Positions 48,967 through 53,309 of a stretch of 53,309 nucleotides of DNA are shown piece by piece (the first letter of the stretch is position 1; each line of letters opens with the position of its first letter). The position numbers and the translations under genes were made by a program. The stretch covers positions 1 through 53,309 of the forward strand of contig NZ_NHPJ01000081.1 in the NCBI RefSeq assembly GCF_002252985.1, written 5' to 3'. The notes below the pieces were generated by a model. That model had not been told where the DNA came from. It saw only the letters and a program-made list of their open reading frames with translations, and ran no database searches. The DNA comes from Halorubrum halodurans (GTDB taxonomy: Archaea > Halobacteriota > Halobacteria > Halobacteriales > Haloferacaceae).

Positions 48967-49383
48967 TTAGTCCGTGCGTCGGATCGTGCACCCGCAACTC
49001 GTCTTCGTGACCTGCGTCCCGGATTCATCGGCAGCCCGCGTCTGCTGCTCGACCGTGTGCATCGAAACACCGTCCGTCCCGCACTTCGGGCACGTCTCGG
49101 TCCCGTCCGCGTCCTCGTCTTCACCGATCGGGTCAACGCCTTCCCAAATGTTCCGTGGTGGGTGTTGTTCGAGTCTGAATTCAACCGGGACCGTCACGTA
49201 CCCGGGTTCGCGCAGCGCGCCGTCGCTTGTGAACAACGGATCGAGGGAGTTACCGTCCCACGTCCCGTTCGTCTCGGGCACGTCCAGTTCGCCGCGTGAG
49301 TCTGCGTCCCCGGCCCGGCCAGGGGAGTGATTGGTATCGATCGATTCCATGTATTCCGTGATGTTGGATTGCGCGGTTGCCAT
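48967..49383 (-). CDS. TFS-like zinc-ribbon protein 1
   Basis: A 138-residue protein. The C-terminal 45 residues carry CPKCGTDGVSMHTVEQQTRAADESGT followed by SCGCTIRRTD. This matches the zinc ribbon of archaeal TFS/TFIIS and RPB9. The QTRxADE loop with adjacent Asp-Glu stimulates RNA cleavage by RNA polymerase in TFIIS. The second Cys pair is C-x-C rather than C-x2-C, so activity may differ. The N-terminal 90 residues are an acidic disordered arm plus a beta-like part and lack the first ribbon of TFS. It may bind the polymerase funnel. It lies after a strong hairpin (49403-49457) in its leader. Confidence 0.72.
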   Translation of the reverse strand: MATAQSNITEYMESIDTNHSPGRAGDADSRGELDVPETNGTWDGNSLDPLFTSDGALREPGYVTVPVEFRLEQHPPRNIWEGVDPIGEDEDADGTETCPKCGTDGVSMHTVEQQTRAADESGTQVTKTSCGCTIRRTD

Positions 49384-49402
49384 CGTTCAAACACCTGTTG
49401 GA

Positions 49403-49457
49403 GACGCCTCTCCGGCGCTCCTCACCGGCGCTCCCTTGGGAGCGCCGGAGAGGCGTC
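49403..49457. repeat. Perfect 18-base-arm inverted repeat in the TFS-like leader
   Basis: Arms GACGCCTCTCCGGCGCTC and its complement flank 19 bases; part of the arm can also pair with CGGCGCTCCC in the loop. It lies 20-74 bases before ATG 49383. It could be a leader attenuator or an operator. Confidence 0.65.
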
Positions 49458-49587
49458 GGCATCGTGAACAGACGCCTGAGGAAGAAGTGCCGCGCGATAA
49501 AACCCGCAGCCCGTCGCCGTCCATCGGAGTAAGCCTACCCGCCGCGAACAGTGACCGGAGCAAGGAGACACGGGTGACCGAGCAGTC

Positions 49588-49630
49588 CAGTGACCCTGTG
49601 AGCACCTACTGGAGCGGAACAGGGTCACTG
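49588..49630. repeat. Perfect 12-base-arm inverted repeat
   Basis: CAGTGACCCTGT and ACAGGGTCACTG flank 19 bases. Confidence 0.55.
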
Positions 49631-50126
49631 ACCGCGCAGAGAATCCCGTGCGACGCAGCTCCGGGAACGACCGTGAGCGGCGGTCGGCTTACCCGATGGC
49701 GGCAAACCATACGCCCGGCACCCCGGCCCGCCCGCTACTGCAGGCAGGCAGGGAGCCCGGAATGGTCGGTGCCGAGGCGACGGGCAAGCGGTGACTCGCG
49801 CGGCACGTGGAACACGGTGAGGTGTGTCGACGGTTCGGAATACGTTGACTGCAGGGTAGTCCGGTAGGTGTTGTGAACTCCTGGAACGTGTCAGTGCAGT
49901 CTGTGTCCCGGGATCCCGGGTATCGAGTGTTGACTGGGTTCCGTTCGCAGCGGGGTGTGCGAGTGATGGTGAGGTGTGTTCGGTGCTCGGCATCCCGGTT
50001 CGTGTTGCGTTGGGTCGTGACATCCGGGGTGCGGTGTCGGTGTGCGTGTCGTTCTGGGTGTGCCGGTACGGTGAGTGTCCTCGTGTCCGTGGTGTGCGTG
50101 CCTGTTGGTGGTGGGTGGCGTCTGGT

Positions 50127-50205
50127 CGTGGCTGCGGTTGACGGGGCCGGTCGCTCGCGGTTTGAGCGACCGGTCCCCGGTTACCGGAGCGGTGGGCGGG
50201 GCGGC
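50127..50205. repeat. R2 repeat, copy 3
   Basis: Keeps GGTCGTGGCTGCG and GGAGCGGTGGGCGGGGCGG at the ends. The middle is a longer inverted repeat (GGCCGGTCGCTCG...CGAGCGACCGGTCCC in outline). Confidence 0.55.
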
Positions 50206-50227
50206 GGTATCGATCTGTTCAGGTTCG

Positions 50228-50340
50228 TGGTGTGCGGGGATGCGGATGGTAGCTCCTGGTGTGCGGGTGGACGGATCGGTAGCTCCTGGTGTGCGGGCTA
50301 GCACCCCCCCCCCTTTTATTGTTTGTTTAATGATAAGAAT
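50228..50340. other. Short direct repeats next to an AT-rich stretch
   Basis: CTCCTGGTGTGCGGG at 50253 and 50283, with a weaker copy at 50228, reverse complement of the iteron core at 52.03-52.18 kb. They are followed by a run of C and TTTTATTGTTTGTTTAATG. Repeats plus an AT-rich stretch would fit an origin, but no replication gene is adjacent. Confidence 0.4.
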
Positions 50341-50353
50341 CCGGTCGTGGGGG

Positions 50354-51136
50354 TTACGCGTACCGACTCGGCTCCATCGCGTCGAAATCCTGCCGCGCAT
50401 CACCAGCACCAGCACCATCACCGGACACAACAACAGCATCCGGGAGCGCACGCGACAAGTCGTCCGCGATCCCCTCGACCGTAATGCCCGCGCTAGTGAA
50501 CACCCAGCGCTCCCGCGTGAAATCCCACTCGACCCATTCAGCCCGGCCCGTCCCGCGGAGTTCTTTAATCGTCTCTTTCACCTCGTACGTATCTCCAGCA
50601 ACAGCAACACCATCGGCTACACGGAACACGCGCAGCGTCACTCCATCGTCGCTCCCTGTCTCCGACCGCGTCGCCGGCGACGTTGTCGTTGTCGTCTCCG
50701 ACCGTGACTGCGTCTGTGACTGTGTCTGTGTCTGTGTCTGTGTCTGTGACTGTGTTCGCGGCGATCGGCGGGACTGCCGCACATCACCGAAGCCAACACG
50801 GACCGAGATCTCGGCCCCGACCGCGATGACCGGTGCAGCTGCGAGAAACGCCGCATCGACCGGTGAGAAGAACACGCCGCCGTTCGTCAGCACCACATCA
50901 CCGACAGCGATTACCAGCATCGGCAGCGCAGCGGGCGCAGCAGCGAGAAATGCCGGGTTTGCAGTGAGATCAACCATCGAGTGCAGGAACGCAGCGCCAG
51001 TCAAGGTAAGCGCGAGCGCGGCGATTGGTGCGCGGAGTACGCCGGTAATCTCTCCCCCGGACCACGGAAAGCAGGCCTGGATGAGTATGGAGATGTACTC
51101 GTCGATTTCGTCGTGGTGGTGAGTGTTTCGTGTCAT
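50354..51136 (-). CDS. Membrane protein with TQ-repeat linker
   Basis: A 260-residue protein starting MTRNTHHHDEIDEYISILIQACFPW, the shared N-terminus. Hydrophobic stretches at about 30-52, 61-82 and 95-112 (Ala/Leu/Val-rich) suggest three membrane segments. A linker of TQTQTQTQSQTQSQ-type residues is coded by a GTGTCT repeat. The C-terminal 100 residues form a soluble domain (GVTLRVFRVADGVAVAGDTYEVKETIKELRG). No family recognised. It follows the second TFS-like gene by 60 bases and probably shares its promoter. Confidence 0.65.
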   Translation of the reverse strand: MTRNTHHHDEIDEYISILIQACFPWSGGEITGVLRAPIAALALTLTGAAFLHSMVDLTANPAFLAAAPAALPMLVIAVGDVVLTNGGVFFSPVDAAFLAAAPVIAVGAEISVRVGFGDVRQSRRSPRTQSQTQTQTQTQSQTQSRSETTTTTSPATRSETGSDDGVTLRVFRVADGVAVAGDTYEVKETIKELRGTGRAEWVEWDFTRERWVFTSAGITVEGIADDLSRALPDAVVVSGDGAGAGDARQDFDAMEPSRYA

Positions 51137-51196
51137 GGTTTCAGTGTTGTAGAGTGTTGTTAGTGTTGTTGTTGGGAGTGGTGTGTTCGTGCCGGG

Positions 51197-51685
51197 TTAG
51201 TCGGCGCGGCGGATTGTGCATCCGCACGTCGTTTTACCGATTTCCGTGCCTGACTCGTCTGCAGCGCGTGTCTGCTGTACAATCCACCGGATTTCGATGT
51301 TGTCACGCCCGCATTTCGGGCACGTCTCGGTGTCTGCGTCGGTGTTGTTGTCGTCTCCGTCCGTGTTGGTGGTGTCTGCGTCCGTGTCTGCGTTGGTGTC
51401 GTCGTCGTTGTCGTCGTTGTTGATGGGGTCTACGTGCGAGAGTTTGTCTTCTGTGTCTTCTTGTTCAGTGGTGAATGTGACGGGTTCGTCTACTTCTCCA
51501 GCGGGTTTGAGGCTCCCATCGTCGTCGAACAGCACGTCGATGTCGCCGTCCCAGTCGGATTCGATTTCGACCGGTTCCGTGTTGGTGGTGTCTGCGTTGT
51601 CTGCGGCGAGGTCTCCGGGTGTTTCCGGGGTGGTGTCGGTTTCTGTGGCGAATGCGGCAATCGAGGTTTGGGCAGCTCGTGTCAT
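51197..51685 (-). CDS. TFS-like zinc-ribbon protein 2
   Basis: A 162-residue paralogue of the protein at 48967. The end CPKCGRDNIEIRWIVQQTRAADESGT...TCGCTIRRAD again carries the TFIIS-type loop. VLFDDDGSLKPAGEVDEPVTFTTEQED also aligns with LFTSDGALREPGYVTVPVEFRLEQ in the paralogue. Asp/Thr runs (NADTDADTTNTDGDDNNTDAD) separate the two parts. MTRAAQTSIAAFATETD is a variant of the shared N-terminus. Class A promoter copy 10 drives it with a GGACG-ACA-CGTCC leader hairpin. Two TFS-like copies under one control suggest an effect on host or element polymerase. Confidence 0.72.
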   Translation of the reverse strand: MTRAAQTSIAAFATETDTTPETPGDLAADNADTTNTEPVEIESDWDGDIDVLFDDDGSLKPAGEVDEPVTFTTEQEDTEDKLSHVDPINNDDNDDDTNADTDADTTNTDGDDNNTDADTETCPKCGRDNIEIRWIVQQTRAADESGTEIGKTTCGCTIRRAD

Positions 51686-51728
51686 AGGCGTGTTGTGAGG
51701 GTGGACGTGTCGTCCCTGTCTCCCTCTG

Positions 51729-51763
51729 TATTACTTTGTAAGGCCCACATCCTTATAAACTTG
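51729..51763 (-). promoter_or_regulatory. Class A promoter/operator, copy 10
   Basis: TATA GTTTATAAGG (about 51751-51760), operator TTACTTTGTAA exact (51731-51741). Confidence 0.75.
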
Positions 51764-51959
51764 TTGGTGGTATAGTAGTGTAGGGTTGCGTCACACGGAC
51801 TACGGCGGAGCGGTGCGGTGCGGTGCGGGTACCTAGGACCGAGCGACCGTAGGGAGCGAGGGATTTATCGATCCTTTTGCGGTTGCGGTGCGGTTGCTGT
51901 TGCGGTGCGGTGTGGTTGATACGACGTGTTCTACGGGGTGACTGGTGCCGGATGGGTCT

Positions 51960-52180
51960 GCACACCGGGGATGTGTGGTGAGTTCCGTGGAGATTCCTGC
52001 ACACCGAGTATTGTTGTCGTCACTGGCGTTTCTGCACACCAGGACGGGGTCGTGTTGATAGTCCCTGCACACCAGGACTGGTGCCGGGACGAAAGAGCAC
52101 GCACACCAGGACTCGTGTCAGTGCAGTACTCCCTGCACACCAGGACCGGTGGCGGGACGAGAGAACACGCACACCAGGCA
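51960..52180 (+). repeat. Iteron-like array (GCACACCAGGAC, about 34-bp spacing)
   Basis: Copies begin near 51960 and 51999 (variants), then at 52034, 52067, 52101, 52135 and 52169. Spacings of the last five are 33, 34, 34 and 34. Alternate units also share their spacer (GGGACGARAGARCAC versus the CTCCCT type), so the array is made of about 68-bp doublets. Confidence 0.7.
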
Positions 52181-52329
52181 CGATGTCGTCGTGTCTCTGT
52201 CCATCAAGCCGAACCGCGCGTCTGTTTCGATTGGGTTCCACGGTGAACACGCTGCCTGCCTCACACCTCGTCGTGACTCGCCGCGCGCGTTAACGCGGCG
52301 TGCCCGTGTTCCGTGTTCCGTGTGCCGTG

Positions 52330-52701
52330 TTATGCGGTGAGGAGTACTGCGGCGGTGAAGACGACGGTGAAGACGGTGACCGTGATGGTTGCGATGCTGA
52401 GCGTTCGCTGCAGGTTCCGTGTCCCGGCGTAGTGCACGGTGAGCGTTGTGAGTGTCCCGACGATCGGGATCGCGGTAACCCACGGTGGGAGTGTGCCGGT
52501 GCGGAGTAACGCAGTGAACAGCACGGCGATCCACACTGCGTACGCGACGTGGTACTTGTACCCGACCCATTGCGTGGCGATCCCGGGCCGGGGAATACCA
52601 GTCCCGGTCGTGGTGTCGTGGTTGAGGTCGTCGAGTGAGTACCGCCAGTCTCGGTCATCGTCGTTCCCGTGGTGTGTGCGTGTTCGTGTTTCTGATCGCA
52701 T
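52330..52701 (-). CDS. Small membrane protein
   Basis: A 123-residue protein. The first 45 residues are hydrophilic (MRSETRTRTHHGNDDDRDWRYS). Three to four hydrophobic segments follow (YHVAYAVWIAVLFTALLR, VTAIPIVGTLTTLTVHYAG, LSIATITVTVFTVVFTAAVLLTA). Not recognised. A class C-type promoter lies at 52739-52758, and the stop is followed directly by the reversed R1 core motif. Confidence 0.65.
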   Translation of the reverse strand: MRSETRTRTHHGNDDDRDWRYSLDDLNHDTTTGTGIPRPGIATQWVGYKYHVAYAVWIAVLFTALLRTGTLPPWVTAIPIVGTLTTLTVHYAGTRNLQRTLSIATITVTVFTVVFTAAVLLTA

Positions 52702-52738
52702 TACCGGTCACCTCGTATGTGTATGTAACACCCGGATT

Positions 52739-52758
52739 CTTATAAACGCTCGTGATTA
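52739..52758 (-). promoter_or_regulatory. Class C promoter before the membrane gene at 52701
   Basis: The minus strand reads GATAATCACGAGCGTTTATAAG, combining the class C block with a class A-like TATA. Confidence 0.55.
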
Positions 52759-53062
52759 TCCAGCACGTATCCAGCACCCCAGAACCAGAACCAGAACCGG
52801 GACCGGGACCGGAAGCAAACTCACGGTAACTCGGACCAAGACGAGGCCCACGCAGCACACGCAGCACTCGAACCACGACTCGACTCGACTCGACCCCCCG
52901 TACCACACGCGGAGCACGGCACGAACAGACCGGCACACCGCGACCCCATTACCCCTCGAACCACGACCCCGGCACCGCACCGTCGAACCCCGGCACCCCG
53001 AGCACCCGTCACACCGCGAACACGACCGGCACCCCCAGCACCACAACACCACGCACCACACG

Positions 53063-53131
53063 CCCCGTGTGCCCGGCACCCATTACGCACACCGCGAACA
53101 CCCCGGGCACACCAGCACCCGGCACGCACAC
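53063..53131. repeat. Direct repeat, left copy
   Basis: The last 29 bases, ending CACCCGGCACGCACAC, are identical to 53281-53309. The first 35 bases are similar. Confidence 0.6.
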
Positions 53132-53164
53132 GAACACACCTGGTACACCGGCACCGCGGTACAA

Positions 53165-53227
53165 GGCCACAGTGCAGCTGAAGGCAGGCCACCTGAAAGG
53201 TAGGCCTGCCTGAAGCAAACTGTGGCC
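53165..53227. repeat. Nested inverted repeat
   Basis: Outer arms GGCCACAGT/ACTGTGGCC, middle arms AGGCAGGCC/GGCCTGCCT and inner arms ACCT/AGGT around GAA make a long cruciform-capable structure. Confidence 0.65.
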
Positions 53228-53243
53228 GAAACACCACACACAA

Positions 53244-53309
53244 CCCCGTGTACCCAGCACCCCGTCACGCCACGCACACACCGGGCACACCAGCACCCGG
53301 CACGCACAC
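53244..53309. repeat. Direct repeat, right copy (cut by window edge)
   Basis: Matches 53063-53131; the window ends inside or at the end of this copy, so the full length is unknown. Confidence 0.55.

Larger units (their letters stand above)
49384..50353. other. 970-bp non-coding region with hairpins, R2 and short repeats
   Basis: Contains hairpins at 49403-49457 and 49588-49630, R2 copy 3 (50127-50205), two copies of TAGCTCCTGGTGTGCGGG (50250 and 50280) and an AT-rich stretch (about 50302-50340). Frames here look non-coding. Confidence 0.5.
51686..52329. other. 644-bp region: promoter, R1 fragment, iteron-like repeats
   Basis: Contains promoter copy 10, an R1 fragment (about 51792-51900) whose hairpin is replaced by a different GAGCGA repeat, and seven GCACACC-type repeats (51960-52180). 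The rest is non-coding. Confidence 0.5.
52702..53309. other. 608-bp CA-rich non-coding region with nested hairpin
   Basis: Strongly A/C-biased plus strand. It contains a duplicated segment (53063-53131 and 53244-53309, sharing 29 identical bases) around a nested hairpin (53165-53227). No gene is convincing. Confidence 0.55.

Noticed and set aside
49873..50301. 142-residue plus-strand frame
   Set aside because: Cys/Val/Arg-rich shadow composition, and it crosses R2 and the short direct repeats.
50484..51122. 212-residue plus-strand frame
   Set aside because: It mirrors the TQ-repeat membrane protein; the minus-strand gene has the shared N-terminus and membrane helices.
51960..52180. Possible CRISPR array
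   Set aside because: The repeat unit is only about 12 bases and the spacers alternate between two similar types. No cas genes are nearby, so iterons fit better.
1..53309. Virus genome
   Set aside because: No capsid, portal, terminase, spike or tail protein was recognised, so the window alone does not support a virus call.
1..53309. Insertion sequences
   Set aside because: No transposase of a known IS family and no paired terminal inverted repeats with target duplications were found.

Overview
The window reads as a haloarchaeal mobile or accessory replicon (plasmid, megaplasmid or integrated element). The evidence is high GC, very acidic Asp/Glu/Thr-rich proteins, archaeal TATA boxes about 26 bases before many start codons, and clear archaeal families: a CetZ-like tubulin, TBP, TFB, TFS-like zinc ribbons and Pth2. 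I see no capsid, portal or terminase gene, no relaxase and no Orc1/Cdc6 gene, so I cannot say whether it is virus, plasmid or chromosomal island.

Layout. 1-6.1 kb: the 5' part of a large DUF5817-like zinc-ribbon protein that runs off the left edge, a divergent pair (unknown gene and CetZ-like tubulin), and two tRNA-like genes. 6.1-12.7 kb: a one-strand defence-type island with two HEPN-motif proteins, a type IIG-like restriction-modification enzyme and, among them, a divergent TATA-binding protein. 12.9-20.7 kb: membrane histidine kinase, wHTH/PemK-MazF toxin-antitoxin pair, zinc-ribbon protein with a nuclease-like C-terminus, short tyrosine recombinase, and unknown genes. 20.7-26.6 kb: Pth2, a C5 DNA methyltransferase, a chain of tiny zinc-finger genes linked by ATGA overlaps, a sigma-r4-like HTH protein and a membrane-anchored AAA ATPase.

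26.7-52.7 kb: almost all genes are on the minus strand, mostly small, acidic and unrecognised. Recognisable ones are a short signal peptidase, two homing-endonuclease-associated-repeat proteins, a CoiA-like nuclease, a RecA/KaiC-like ATPase with a lost Walker A, an HNH nuclease, a TFB-like factor without zinc ribbon, a degenerate serine-recombinase relative, a SWIM zinc finger, an ArdC-like antirestriction protein and two TFS-like zinc ribbons. At least ten transcription units here start from near-identical promoters: a TATA box, then an 11-bp palindrome TTACTTTGTAA, then a leader hairpin whose sequence changes while its pairing is kept, then a shared ribosome-binding region. Between units lie GC-rich repeats with exchangeable hairpins. 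50-53.3 kb: hairpins, 34-bp-spaced iteron-like repeats and a duplicated CA-rich segment, which could be an origin region.

The main point of interest is the combination of element-encoded transcription factors (TBP-like, TFB-like, two TFS-like) with a regulon sharing an unusual promoter, operator and leader. It looks like a dedicated expression system. That link is an inference from co-occurrence; the promoters, leaders and protein families are visible in the sequence.
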